A stretch of 49,369 bases of DNA from an uncultured Proteiniphilum sp. (GCF_937873925.1 NZ_CALNAT010000072.1:1-49369); one strand, 5' to 3'. Positions 18,113 to 27,538 are shown, counted from the stretch's first letter. Notes: generated by a model from the sequence alone, not told the origin. Translations and numbers: made by a program.

Positions 18113-18168
18113 AATTTTCAAAGACGAACGGAAATTGGAGTTGAGACCTCCTGTTCATTCATCCTATT

Positions 18169-18768
18169 CTAAATAGTCCGGATCACATTTTCCCTATCCA
18201 AACGGAATTTAGGGGTTATCGAGGGCTGGTTGACATCTTCTTTATCCCTGTAACCGATAGCAACAGCGAATAGTGTCTTGTATCCCTCCTGCTGTAAAAT
18301 CCGGTCATACTCTCCGGTCTCGATCCCTTCCATCGGCGTAGAGTCTATTCCCATGCTTGCGCAGGCGCTTAAAAAGAACCCTAAAGAAAGGTATACCTGA
18401 CATGAGAACCACGACTTAATTCCTGCCTCGCCTTTGGGTTTCACCATCCGGTTGTAATACGAAAAGGCTCTTTCGGGTAAATGGGAAAGATTCCAATTTT
18501 CAAAATCTTCCACATTCTCAATCACGCTGAAAACGACTATATGACTGGCCTCATTGATTTTCTCTTCGTTATGGTAAGATACCTTTGACAATTCACTTCT
18601 CGTTTTCGCATCCGAAATAAAAGTGAATTTCCATGGCTGGCTGTTGATGGACGAGGGGCTTAACCGCAAAATCTCCTTCAATTCTTCGATTGTCTTATCG
18701 GCTATTTCCCCATTCGGATCATACTTTTTGGTCGTGTACCTGCTCTTTGCAATATCTAAAAAACACAT
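18169..18768 (-). CDS. nitroreductase family NAD(P)H-dependent FMN oxidoreductase (NfsB-like)
   Basis: The 199-residue protein has the nitroreductase opening SRYTTKKYDPN, the FMN-contact segment RLSPSSINSQPWKF near residues 35-48, and the C-terminal FAVAIGYRDKED segment. It also shows the GIDSTPMEGIE loop typical of NfsB/YfkO-like enzymes. It probably reduces quinones or nitro compounds with two electrons; the true substrate is unknown. The gene begins just beyond the 18.8 kb repeat and ends in its own hairpin. Confidence 0.92.
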   Translation of the reverse strand: MCFLDIAKSRYTTKKYDPNGEIADKTIEELKEILRLSPSSINSQPWKFTFISDAKTRSELSKVSYHNEEKINEASHIVVFSVIENVEDFENWNLSHLPERAFSYYNRMVKPKGEAGIKSWFSCQVYLSLGFFLSACASMGIDSTPMEGIETGEYDRILQQEGYKTLFAVAIGYRDKEDVNQPSITPKFRLDRENVIRTI

Positions 18769-18791
18769 ATTTTTAAAATTGAATTGAACTA

Positions 18792-18880
18792 TTTCGTTAA
18801 GCTAAAATTACGGTTAAGCGAGAGCCGTGTCAAGCTTGCTTGAAACATTGCCGGGCGATAATTATTTATCAAAATGAGCA
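18792..18880 (+). repeat. long dispersed repeat, copy A of a near-identical inverted pair
   Basis: By eye, 85 of 89 positions match the reverse complement of 30744-30831, with three substitutions and one indel. It contains CAAGCTTGCTTGAA and GCCGGGCGATAATTATTTAT blocks. A related, more diverged continuation runs to about 18935. It fills the gap upstream of the nitroreductase gene. Confidence 0.85.
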
Positions 18881-18934
18881 AAGTCAAACTTGTTTGAATG
18901 TTTTCTTGAACTGTGCCATAGCGAGATCATCATG

Positions 18935-20161
18935 TCACTCTGACAAGAGGCTATTTATCAGAGAATTGAAATCTTCCTTAAACTCTTCATAGAAAAGTCC
19001 TGTTGCCGGGCCATTGAAGCCGGTGTGTATTTTACGCACTTCTCCTTTTTTGTCGATAAACAGTGTGGTGGGATAACTCGAAAAATTCTCCAGTTCGGGG
19101 AGCGCATTGGCTACGCTTTCCCTTCCGACTTCCCCGCCAAACAGTATCTCATAATTTGCACCGTATCTGTTCTTCAACCGGGTCAAGGCGGTTTTCGCAT
19201 AATCGAAATCGTTTTTACGCTCAAAAGCTATTCCCACAATTTCAACGCCCCTTGCCCTGTTTTCGTCGTACCACGGCGCCAGAAATTCCATTTCATCCAG
19301 ACAGTTGGGGCACCAGCTTCCGAGAATGGATACGACAACTACTTTGCCGCGATAGCGTTCATCACTCAACGATATGTTTTGTCCTTCCAGATTGGGTAAG
19401 TTGAAACTAAGGGAACGAGATCCCGGCTTTAATCGGGCCAACGAATAAGGATCCGCCAACTCGGCATAATCGTTTCTCGATCCGATGATTTCGGTCACGC
19501 CGCGGGTGGTATAGAATTTCCCGTTAAAAGCCGAATCGTTTGCAAAACGGATCTCTATGAGATACGGGCTTAAACCGCCGAAAGCCGACAGGTCAACCCC
19601 CGCTTCGGTATAGACTCCTTCCAGAAAACGCAAATCTCCGGAATTAGTGAGGATGGAGCCGGTTACAATATCGTTTTCCGATTTAAAAACACCGACATTA
19701 CGGGTCGTATCGCCTTTTTCGCTGATGAAAAGCACATCCCATTTCCCGTCGATTACGGTATCCGGTATTCTTTCCGCCGGACTGAAACGTTCTTTTACCC
19801 CGAACGTAGCATGGAACGGAACTCCCGGATCGTTTTCAATATAGTTTTTTATAAATTTCCCTTCTATAGCGTCGCCGGAAATGATCCCTTTTATATAAGC
19901 GTCATAAGCCGCAATGGGTATGATAAGCGTGTCGGATTGAAAGTGAACGCTGTCTAATTTTACCCGCTCCACCCCATTCAATAAGGTAACCGAAGCGGAG
20001 TCGGTGCCGGCGTTACTTACCTCGAACAGGAAAGGCGCTCTTTTGTTTTCGGCTATGGAAAGTTCCCCTTTCCATATCCCGTTCTGCCACGTGTTTTGCT
20101 TTTGGCAGGATACTATTAAAAGCGTTGCAAGCAAATAAACTGACCATTGAATTTTCAGCAT
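18935..20161 (-). CDS. TlpA-like thioredoxin-fold lipoprotein
   Basis: The 408-residue protein has a lipoprotein signal (Cys19), an N-terminal beta-rich region of about 230 residues, and a C-terminal redoxin domain with the active site WCPNC at 283-287 and a cis-Pro segment (SSYPTTLFID). TlpA/ResA-like proteins reduce disulfides outside the cytoplasm. It starts 35 bases after susD and is the last gene of susC-susD-tlpA, suggesting that the imported substrate, or the transporter itself, needs thiol-disulfide handling. The stop lies within the edge of the 18.8 kb repeat region. Confidence 0.88.
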   Translation of the reverse strand: MLKIQWSVYLLATLLIVSCQKQNTWQNGIWKGELSIAENKRAPFLFEVSNAGTDSASVTLLNGVERVKLDSVHFQSDTLIIPIAAYDAYIKGIISGDAIEGKFIKNYIENDPGVPFHATFGVKERFSPAERIPDTVIDGKWDVLFISEKGDTTRNVGVFKSENDIVTGSILTNSGDLRFLEGVYTEAGVDLSAFGGLSPYLIEIRFANDSAFNGKFYTTRGVTEIIGSRNDYAELADPYSLARLKPGSRSLSFNLPNLEGQNISLSDERYRGKVVVVSILGSWCPNCLDEMEFLAPWYDENRARGVEIVGIAFERKNDFDYAKTALTRLKNRYGANYEILFGGEVGRESVANALPELENFSSYPTTLFIDKKGEVRKIHTGFNGPATGLFYEEFKEDFNSLINSLLSE

Positions 20162-20196
20162 GATTCCTTATATTTTTATTTTACAAAGTTAGTGGA

Positions 20197-21726
20197 TCAT
20201 TTGAAAACCCACAACTTAGTTTCAATTACATCATTTCCCTGGGCTTCAATCGCCTCCTGATAGTTTTCCAGATTGACGGTTTGCTCTTTGACCGGATAAT
20301 ATAATCTGGACGGAATGCCTCCATCCCCGAATAAAGGGGAGAAAGTATAAGTGACCGATTGTCCTTCAATCATTCCTGAAAAGATCACATCGTCCTTTTT
20401 TATCAGGAAATCGGGATAACCGGTTCTGCGGTAATCGCTCCACACTTCGAGAAATTGGGTGAACAGGGCAATATATTTCTGATTCAGCACATTCCGCTGG
20501 TTAGCCGGCGGCAGGTGGGACACGTAAGCATCTATATCGGCGGCGGCAATACCCCATTTTTCGAGCGATGCCCTTACTCCGTCCACATAATTGGCCTGAC
20601 TCCAGTTATTGTATTCTGAGATCAAAAATTCCACTTCGGAATATTCCAATAGGATTTCTCCAAAATCGGCAGCGCTGTAGATACTCCCCGGAAGGCTGAC
20701 ATCGCCTGCCGAAAAACTACCTGCCTGCGCTTCTGTGAGTCCGTAAGCCAATCCTTCGTAAACACCCTGATTATTTCTCGCCGCGTATTTGCTTAAACGC
20801 GGGTCGGCAACCGGAAGTTGGGAGTTTTCGCCTTTCAGCAAATCGACGAAGGGTTTAGAGAGGGCGAAATCCCGCCTGTTGGCCGTAGTAGTGGCGCGGT
20901 AATAGGGCGCCTCGTTGGGTGAAGCAGCCGAATATCGGTAAACGGCATTGTCCGTATTGCTTGTGAATACTCCTTTCTGTAACGCATCGGCAAAATGTGA
21001 TTGGTACAGGGAATTATTTTTTGTTTTTAAACGTGTGGCGAACCGCAATCGCAATGAATTGGCAAATTTTGCCCATTTGGCATTGTCGCCGGAATAGATA
21101 ATATCCGACACTCCGAACGTTGTCTCTCCCGAATATTTCAACAAAGTATCGCCCGCCTGTTTGAGTTCATTGAGAATGTCCGTATAGATCTTTTCCTGCG
21201 AAGCGTATTTGGGCGTAATATTATCGGGGTTTTGCTGTAATGCCTGAAAATCCGGGTCATTGCTGCCGTACGAATTGTAAGGCACATCCCCGAAAATATC
21301 GGTAAGAGCGTAGTATGCGTACGATTTCAGGACACGGCTGATAGCTATCTGGGTAGCATTCCTACCCGCTCCGTCTGCCGTCACCAGATCTTTGGTGGCC
21401 GCATCGGTATTCAGGTTAATGATTTCCTGCAAATTATTTAACACGCTATACAATCCGCTCCAAATATCAGCTGAATAGCCGAAAGGAATATCGTAACGCG
21501 ATTGACTGGTATAGGTGATCTGGCTGATTTGCTGGACGAACAACGCCGAACTTCGTAATGATGCCTCTTCGCCTCTCACATTATCTGTCAGATACTTTTG
21601 GGCTGTTGAGATCAATGAAGTGGTCGGAACCGACGAAGGGCGGTTGGGGTCGATATTCAGATTTTCATCGACGCAGGATACCAGCCCGATTACCGACAGT
21701 AAAAACAGTATATATAATTGTTTCAT
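20197..21726 (-). CDS. SusD/RagB-family outer-membrane lipoprotein (SusD-like_2 type)
   Basis: The 509-residue lipoprotein has its acylated Cys at residue 18 (IGLVSCVDE) and opens NLNIDPNRPSSVPTT, as SusD-like group-2 proteins do. A TPR-like helical body follows, and the conserved EVEFLISEY and YIALFTQFLEVWSDYRRTG segments are present. SusD proteins cap the SusC barrel and bind the nutrient at the cell surface. The SusC gene is immediately upstream and the TlpA-like gene downstream. No glycosidase, peptidase or sigma/anti-sigma pair is adjacent, so the substrate cannot be named. Confidence 0.95.
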   Translation of the reverse strand: MKQLYILFLLSVIGLVSCVDENLNIDPNRPSSVPTTSLISTAQKYLTDNVRGEEASLRSSALFVQQISQITYTSQSRYDIPFGYSADIWSGLYSVLNNLQEIINLNTDAATKDLVTADGAGRNATQIAISRVLKSYAYYALTDIFGDVPYNSYGSNDPDFQALQQNPDNITPKYASQEKIYTDILNELKQAGDTLLKYSGETTFGVSDIIYSGDNAKWAKFANSLRLRFATRLKTKNNSLYQSHFADALQKGVFTSNTDNAVYRYSAASPNEAPYYRATTTANRRDFALSKPFVDLLKGENSQLPVADPRLSKYAARNNQGVYEGLAYGLTEAQAGSFSAGDVSLPGSIYSAADFGEILLEYSEVEFLISEYNNWSQANYVDGVRASLEKWGIAAADIDAYVSHLPPANQRNVLNQKYIALFTQFLEVWSDYRRTGYPDFLIKKDDVIFSGMIEGQSVTYTFSPLFGDGGIPSRLYYPVKEQTVNLENYQEAIEAQGNDVIETKLWVFK

Positions 21727-21816
21727 ATTCTTATCATTAAAATATTGAGTATTGTATACGATTATTTAATTTTCTCTCTCCGGTTTCAAATAATTTCCGA
21801 AAACATTGAGTGCTTC

Positions 21817-24800
21817 TTAGAATTTAAAACTGAGGTTAATTCCATATGTTAGCGGAGTCGGCATATTACCGCCTTCAATACCCTGCACGTTTCCGCTGCT
21901 GTTCGTGAGTTCAGGATCGATAATCTTGCTTTTCCTGTACAGGTAAAACAGGTTGCGCGCATAGAGTGAGGCGCCGATGTTTTTAACCAGCGCGTTTTCG
22001 GGTAACCTGAAATCATACCCTAAAGACAATTCCCTTAGTTTAATAAATGTCGCATCGAAAATATCAAACGTTGTCGGTCCGTTATAGTGGTTCCTTGCCC
22101 AGGCCTGTGCCGTTACGTTCTTTGTGTTTTCGGCAATATTCGCCACCGAATAGGTTCCGTCGGGGTTGAACGTTACATCGGCCGTTACACCATCGGCAAC
22201 GACTCCCGTTTCTCGGATCCCATCGGCTGCCGTTTCCGGCAAGATCCCCGAATACATGGCTACCTTATAGGTCTGCGAGAAAAATTTACCACCGACGCGG
22301 GAGTCAATCAGGAAATTGAACCGCCAATTCTTATATCGTATCCCGTTTTGAAAACTCCACAGGAAATCGGGCAGAACACTGCCCAGCGGCACCAATTGCT
22401 GGGTACGCATATAAAGTCCGTCGCCACCGATCACTCTTTGTCCGTCAGGTGAATACACGAAATCATATCCGTACAGTTGTCCGTAACTTTCACCTTCCTG
22501 GGCAACCAGGCTTACCAAGGAAGTACTTAAATCAAGACGGCTTACCGCATCGGAAAGTTCGATGATCTTGTTGGCGTTTTTAGAGTAATTGATGGAGAAA
22601 TTCCAATCCAGATCGCGGGTTTTAATGGGATTCACTCCCAAAATAACCTCAATACCTTTGTTGTTGATCTCCCCGGCGTTAATCAGTTTCGAAGCGTAAC
22701 CGAATGCATCGGAAGTAGGGAGCGAAATGATCTGGTTGCGGCTTGTATTGTTGTAATAAGTAAAGTCGATATTCAGCAGGTTATTGAACAGTTGAAGTTC
22801 CAAGCCGGTTTCGAGTGAAGAGGTTATCTCGGGTTTGAGGGTCAGGTTATTCAACTGGTCAGGTAGCTTATAGGCAATATTTCCGTTAATAGGTGTGATG
22901 GCCTGATATACTTTGTAGAGTCTATAAGGATCGGTATCGTTCCCCACTTGCGCCCATCCCAAACGATATTTCGCGAACGACAACCATGTCTGTTCCTTCA
23001 AACCGGGCAGCTCGCTTAAGATGACCGATGAAGTTACCGAAGGATAAAAATAGGAATTATGCCCTACAGGCAAAGTCGAAGACCAGTCGTTACGGAATGT
23101 GCCGTCAAGATAAACCGTGCTTCTCCATCCGTAAGATACACTTCCGAAAACAGAAGACAGTTCTTTTTCATATAAGCCGGTTTCAGGACTGATTACAGTG
23201 GATGTGGCGTTGTTCAGGCTGTAATAATTGGGCACAATTAATCCACCCGAAGTGGATATATCGCTGATACGGCGGTTTCTTTGCAGGAAGTTTGTTCCCA
23301 GGTTGGCAACCAGCGAATGGACATCCCAGGAACGGGTGAGAGTAGCCAGCAGTTCGTAATTAAATTCCCCGTACTTTTGACTGTATTCCTGATAGGAGGA
23401 TTGTGAGCGCGAATTATATGCGATCCTGTCCTGAAAATTGTATTGAAAGACATCGGCATAGATGCGTCCGGTTACCGAAAACCACGATACGGGGGAAACT
23501 TGTATTCCGAAGTTCCCGTATAATCTGTCCCTGTCTTCCTGAAGATAACTTTCGTAGGCAGACCAGTACGGATTGTCGATGTATTTTGTTTTTTCGTCCG
23601 CAACCGTGTTTCTGTAGCCGGTACGGTTCCACGCACGGGGCGTTCCGTCCGGGCGTTTGTATTCGCTTAGTTTTTTATAGTCCACCTGAACCTGTCCCCA
23701 TTGGTATGCTTCAAGAATGATATTGCGGTTGGATGCGCCCGTCCAAGGACGTCCGTAAGAAACCGTTTTCAGGTAATTGGCGCTTGCAAAGAACGAGACA
23801 TATTTCCCGTCAACGTTTCCTGAAATGCTGAGGGAGTTCTTGTCGAGTGAAGCGTTCGGAATAGTTCCCGTTACATTTTTATTGGTAAACGATACCCGGA
23901 AAGCGGAATTTTCGTTCGATCTGGATAATGAAATATTGTTGGTATTGGCAATGCCCGTTCTAAAAAAATAATTCACGTCGTTTTCCGGATAAACCCAGGG
24001 TTCCGGTTTCAGGTACTGATCCGGATATTCAGGATCAAGATTGTACCAATGCAGCACGGGTGTACCGTCTAATTTAGGGCCCCAGCTTTCGTCGGCAGCA
24101 TAATCCACTATATTATAGGGCTGCCCGTCGATATTTGCAGTAGCAAAACTCGTGTTGTATCCTCCGCCGTATAATTTCTGGCGTTCCGGCAACCGCACCA
24201 CATTTTCAAATTCCAGACCGGTATTAAGCTCAATGGCAATTTTACCGGCGCCACTTTCTCCTTTTTTGGTGGTGATCAGGATTACTCCGTTGGCGGCGCG
24301 GGAACCGTAAAGCGCGGCGGCGGACGGCCCTTTCAGCACGTTCACGGCGGCAATATCGTCGGGATTAATATCCTGGATGGTGCTGCCTATATCTTTTCCC
24401 GCGCTGCCGTTAATGGTGGAGGAATTATTCAGGTCGCTGTTATCCAACGGAACACCATCGATAACATACAATGGCTGGTTGTTTCCCGTGATGGAGTTGA
24501 TGCCTCGTAAGGTGATGCGGGAAGAACCGCCGAGATTGCTTCCACCCGAAATGACCTGTAAACCCGCTATTTTACCGGAAAGGGCTGTCAACGGATTCGT
24601 CGGTCGTGTTTGGAAAGCATCGGAAGAAACGTTTTGCACCGCATAACCCAGCGCTTTCCTTTCGCGCGGGATGTTCAGCGAGGTAATGACCACTTCATTC
24701 AAGGCCGTAGTGCTTTCCTGCAGGATGACATTGATCCTTTCCGATTTTGATACCTGAATATCCTGACTTGTAAAGCCTATATAGGAAAATTCAAGTGTTG

Positions 24801-25020
24801 TTCCGCCGTCGATATTTATCCTGTAATCGCCGTCGATATCGGATACCGTTCCCACTGAGGGATTGTTCTTATCCACAATGGTTACGCCCGTCAGCGGATT
24901 GCCTTGCGGGTCGGTTACATTGCCGGTAATAGTAACCGTTCCGGTATTCTGCGCCGTGAGATTCAGAATAAACAGGCTGAGAAATAGAAATAAATTTGTT
25001 TTGATAACCTTCATATCCAT
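21817..25020 (-). CDS. SusC/RagA-family TonB-linked outer-membrane transporter
   Basis: The 1067-residue protein has a signal peptide ending near TAQ, a carboxypeptidase-like regulatory domain (about 28-110, ITGNVTDPQGNPLTGV), and the TonB plug with the SusC signature RGINSITGNNQPLYVIDGVP (about 170-189). A large beta-barrel follows, ending in aromatic Phe (GINLSFKF). It imports a ligand with TonB energy together with the SusD-like protein encoded 90 bases downstream. There is no N-terminal secretin/STN domain, so direct control of an anti-sigma factor is unlikely. No clear TAnnTTTG box lies directly upstream. Confidence 0.96.
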   Translation of the reverse strand: MDMKVIKTNLFLFLSLFILNLTAQNTGTVTITGNVTDPQGNPLTGVTIVDKNNPSVGTVSDIDGDYRINIDGGTTLEFSYIGFTSQDIQVSKSERINVILQESTTALNEVVITSLNIPRERKALGYAVQNVSSDAFQTRPTNPLTALSGKIAGLQVISGGSNLGGSSRITLRGINSITGNNQPLYVIDGVPLDNSDLNNSSTINGSAGKDIGSTIQDINPDDIAAVNVLKGPSAAALYGSRAANGVILITTKKGESGAGKIAIELNTGLEFENVVRLPERQKLYGGGYNTSFATANIDGQPYNIVDYAADESWGPKLDGTPVLHWYNLDPEYPDQYLKPEPWVYPENDVNYFFRTGIANTNNISLSRSNENSAFRVSFTNKNVTGTIPNASLDKNSLSISGNVDGKYVSFFASANYLKTVSYGRPWTGASNRNIILEAYQWGQVQVDYKKLSEYKRPDGTPRAWNRTGYRNTVADEKTKYIDNPYWSAYESYLQEDRDRLYGNFGIQVSPVSWFSVTGRIYADVFQYNFQDRIAYNSRSQSSYQEYSQKYGEFNYELLATLTRSWDVHSLVANLGTNFLQRNRRISDISTSGGLIVPNYYSLNNATSTVISPETGLYEKELSSVFGSVSYGWRSTVYLDGTFRNDWSSTLPVGHNSYFYPSVTSSVILSELPGLKEQTWLSFAKYRLGWAQVGNDTDPYRLYKVYQAITPINGNIAYKLPDQLNNLTLKPEITSSLETGLELQLFNNLLNIDFTYYNNTSRNQIISLPTSDAFGYASKLINAGEINNKGIEVILGVNPIKTRDLDWNFSINYSKNANKIIELSDAVSRLDLSTSLVSLVAQEGESYGQLYGYDFVYSPDGQRVIGGDGLYMRTQQLVPLGSVLPDFLWSFQNGIRYKNWRFNFLIDSRVGGKFFSQTYKVAMYSGILPETAADGIRETGVVADGVTADVTFNPDGTYSVANIAENTKNVTAQAWARNHYNGPTTFDIFDATFIKLRELSLGYDFRLPENALVKNIGASLYARNLFYLYRKSKIIDPELTNSSGNVQGIEGGNMPTPLTYGINLSFKF

Positions 25021-25100
25021 TCTAATATTTATTTGTTTAAAATATATTTTTAAAGTCTGTATTTTTAATAATTACCGAAGCTTTTTCCCCCCCTTGTGTA

Positions 25101-25139
25101 CAAAAAAAACGGCTGGTTCATTTTTACTGACCAGCCGTT
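25101..25139 (-). terminator. intrinsic terminator downstream of metY
   Basis: AACGGCTGGT (25108-25117) pairs perfectly with ACCAGCCGTT (25130-25139) around a 12-nt loop. On the minus strand it is followed by eight T (25109-25102). It lies about 140 bases after metY and 80 before susC, so it insulates the two units. Confidence 0.85.
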
Positions 25140-25280
25140 CCTATTTATATATCTGTTTCACCTATATACATAAGATATGCCGACTGTCAGGAAGTTTGCG
25201 ACAATTCATCATCAGAGCATGCATACAATATGTCATAGCGTTTGGCAGATGCATTTGGTTATTTTTAAAAAGATCTGTTT

Positions 25281-26576
25281 TTAAATCTTATCGAGTGCTT
25301 GTTGCAAATCAGCTTTGATATCGTCGATATTCTCAATGCCGACTGAAATGCGAAGCAAGCCGGGTTCCACACCGCTCGCTTTTTTCTCTTCCGGTGAAAG
25401 TTGTTCGTGCGTGGTTGCCGCCGGATGAATGATAAGCGATTTGGTATCTCCCACATTTGCCAGATGGCTTAACAGTTGTACACTATCGATCAATTTATCG
25501 GCATTTTCCGGCGCACCTTTCAACTTAAATGTAAGCACGGCCCCCGCCCCTTTCGGAAAATACTTTTGAGCCAATTCGTAATACTTACTGCTCTTTAATC
25601 CCGGATAGTTTACATATTCCACCTTCGGATGCTGTTCCAGCCATTCGGCCAGCGCCTGCGTATTCTCAACATGGCGTTCCAGGCGAAGCGACAAAGTTTC
25701 CAATCCCTGTACCAGAAGGAAAGAATTGAACGGGCTGATGGTGTTTCCCCAATCGCGCAACCCTTCAACCCTCGCCCGGATATTGAAAGCGATATTTCCG
25801 AAAGGACCGTCAGTGCCGAATACGTCCCAGAAAACCAATCCGTGATAGCTTTCCGACGGTTGGGTGAAGGAAGGGAACTTACCGTTTCCCCAATTGAATT
25901 TTCCGCTATCCACAATAATCCCGCCAAGGGAAGTTCCGTGGCCGCCAATCCATTTGGTAGCCGACTCGACCACTACCGCCGCACCATGTTCGATCGGCCG
26001 GAAAAGATAACCGCCTGCGCCGAATGTATTGTCTACGATCAGCGGAATGTCATGACGTTTGGCAACTTCGGCAATGGCATCGAAATCGGGAATATTCAGT
26101 TCAGGGTTGCCAATAGTTTCCAGATAAAGGGCTTTGGTTTTTTCGTCGATAAGTTTTTCAAACTCTTCCGGATTATCATTCGCCGTAAAGCGCACTTCCA
26201 CACCCAAACGTTTGAATTGCGATTTAAATTGGTTGTAAGTACCGCCATACAGATAAGAGGTGGTCACAAAATTATCGCCCACCTGCAAGATATTGTTCAG
26301 CGCTATGAATTGTGCCGATTGTCCCGATGAGGTAGCCAATCCGGTCACACCGCCTTCCAATGCAGCCACACGCTTTTCAAAAACGTCGGTCGTGGGGTTT
26401 TGCAAACGGGTATAAATATTTCCGAATTTACGGAGCCCGAAAAGATCGGCTCCATCCTTGGCATCTTCAAAAACGTACGACGATGTCTGATATATGGGTA
26501 ATGCCCTTGAGTGCGTTGTTTTATCCACTTCTTGTCCGGCATGAACCTGCAGGGTTTCAAATTTATAATTGCTCAT
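25281..26576 (-). CDS. metY: O-acetylhomoserine aminocarboxypropyltransferase (sulfhydrylase)
   Basis: The 431-residue PLP enzyme joins O-acetylhomoserine with sulfide to make homocysteine. The opening TLQVHAGQEVDKTTHSRALP and the length of about 430 residues (versus about 380 for MetB/MetC) mark MetY. The PLP Lys is in ESATKWIGGHGTS near residue 210, and the cofactor Asp is in IVDNTFGAGG. It has its own promoter (26793-26823) and a leader of about 210 nt with a stable hairpin, so post-initiation control is plausible. No other methionine gene is in the window. Confidence 0.95.
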   Translation of the reverse strand: MSNYKFETLQVHAGQEVDKTTHSRALPIYQTSSYVFEDAKDGADLFGLRKFGNIYTRLQNPTTDVFEKRVAALEGGVTGLATSSGQSAQFIALNNILQVGDNFVTTSYLYGGTYNQFKSQFKRLGVEVRFTANDNPEEFEKLIDEKTKALYLETIGNPELNIPDFDAIAEVAKRHDIPLIVDNTFGAGGYLFRPIEHGAAVVVESATKWIGGHGTSLGGIIVDSGKFNWGNGKFPSFTQPSESYHGLVFWDVFGTDGPFGNIAFNIRARVEGLRDWGNTISPFNSFLLVQGLETLSLRLERHVENTQALAEWLEQHPKVEYVNYPGLKSSKYYELAQKYFPKGAGAVLTFKLKGAPENADKLIDSVQLLSHLANVGDTKSLIIHPAATTHEQLSPEEKKASGVEPGLLRISVGIENIDDIKADLQQALDKI

Positions 26577-26661
26577 ATTGGTAATGTTTTATATAAAATA
26601 TACAATGTGTAAACAGAAAAATAATAAAGTTTTGCGATTGCAAAAGGTATGTAGAGATATA

Positions 26662-26683
26662 AATGTGCTGTCAGCAGCACATT
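26662..26683 (-). other. perfect hairpin in the metY leader
   Basis: AATGTGCTG (26662-26670) and CAGCACATT (26675-26683) form nine pairs with a 4-nt loop in the middle of the metY leader. No T-tract follows directly. It could be part of a regulatory leader; it does not match a SAM riboswitch I know. Confidence 0.55.
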
Positions 26684-26792
26684 CGGTTCAGCAGGAGAGA
26701 AGTTTTGTGAAAACTGTTCCTGTAGGGAAGAGAAGCAAAATAAAAGTTTGTTGTTTTCATTATTTTTTAACTTTTAGCCTTGTTTAACGTTG

Positions 26793-26823
26793 CAAAGATA
26801 AGGCAAGGGATAAGATATGGCAA
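26793..26823 (-). promoter_or_regulatory. Bacteroidetes-type promoter of metY
   Basis: On the minus strand TTG (26823-26821) is followed after 20 bases by TATCTTTG (26800-26793). Both boxes and the spacing fit the TTG-N19-21-TAnnTTTG consensus. Start of transcription should be near 26786. Confidence 0.8.
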
Positions 26824-26938
26824 TACCACAAATGTAGTATATTTAAAAACGGGTAAGAGAAAAATTTTCCGCCCCTGAGGGGATAGGCCGAATACGCATT
26901 CCGTAGATTTGAAGTTTTGAGTTATGAGTGCAAAGAAC

Positions 26939-27352
26939 CTAAATGTCAAAATCCCCTGAACGGAGGCGCTTTTTCCCGGATTGCCGTTTTTTCTCGTCCA
27001 ACCGTTTTTGTATGGATTGGAAGGTGGGTTTGGTAGCGATCCGCTTCCTTTCCGGTTTCAGTGCTTGCCGGATGAGATGATGGAACTTCCCGGTTACGGC
27101 TTTTTTGTTCAGCCACTGGGTGCGTTCGGAATCGCTGCTGATCTGCAATATTCCGTTTTTATTGATGCGATTGGCTAATTTTTCAAGGATCAGTTGTTTC
27201 TGATTTTCGGCAAGGGTTTCCGAGGCGTTCACATCGAACGACAGCACGACTTTCGACGCTACTTTATTTACGTTTTGCCCCCCGCTGCCGCCACTTCTTA
27301 CAGCGGTAAAAACACATTCTTCGATCAGTTTCTCTATGTCGGTACCCATCAT
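26939..27352 (-). CDS. arfB: alternative ribosome-rescue factor / peptidyl-tRNA hydrolase ArfB (YaeJ)
   Basis: The 137-residue protein holds the GGQ release-factor motif (SGGSGGQNVNK, Gln at residue 26) and a basic Lys/Arg tail (KRLDEKKRQSGKKRLRSG) that occupies the mRNA channel of stalled ribosomes. It frees the nascent chain from ribosomes without a stop codon. The frame is open to 27448, but ATG 27352 (or 27349) fits both the family length and the promoter at 27377-27407. It is divergent from the LuxR-type gene. Confidence 0.93.
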   Translation of the reverse strand: MMGTDIEKLIEECVFTAVRSGGSGGQNVNKVASKVVLSFDVNASETLAENQKQLILEKLANRINKNGILQISSDSERTQWLNKKAVTGKFHHLIRQALKPERKRIATKPTFQSIQKRLDEKKRQSGKKRLRSGDFDI

Positions 27353-27376
27353 TATTGCGATTTGATAATTGTGTGG

Positions 27377-27407
27377 CAAACATACTGAAAGCCGAGAGGT
27401 AAGCCAA
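27377..27407 (-). promoter_or_regulatory. Bacteroidetes-type promoter of arfB
   Basis: On the minus strand TTG (27407-27405) and TATGTTTG (27384-27377) are separated by 20 bases. The TTG is part of CAAGCTTG, a motif also seen in the dispersed repeats. Confidence 0.75.
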
Positions 27408-27445
27408 GCTTGCCTGAGCTTATCCGAGGCGCATCTTATGTTCTG

Positions 27446-27453
27446 CAAATATA
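27446..27453 (-). promoter_or_regulatory. second upstream -7 box for arfB
   Basis: TATATTTG on the minus strand matches TAnnTTTG; a TTG lies 17 bases further upstream (27473-27471), slightly short. Together with 27377-27407 it would give tandem promoters. Confidence 0.45.
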
Positions 27454-27538
27454 GCTTTTTTGCGTAAAATCAATGTCTTCATAAGGAATGTTTTGAAACT
27501 TTTGTTTAACTTCGTAGTCGGTTCATTCAGACAACAAA

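Noticed and set aside
25629..26330. 233-codon frame opposite metY.
   Set aside because: Shadow of metY; no domain and no start signals.
26740..26830. SAM-II-like sequence in the metY upstream region (CCTTG...CAAGGCTAAAAG).
   Set aside because: The 5' arm would lie inside the promoter boxes and would not be transcribed, and the loop sequences do not follow the SAM-II consensus.
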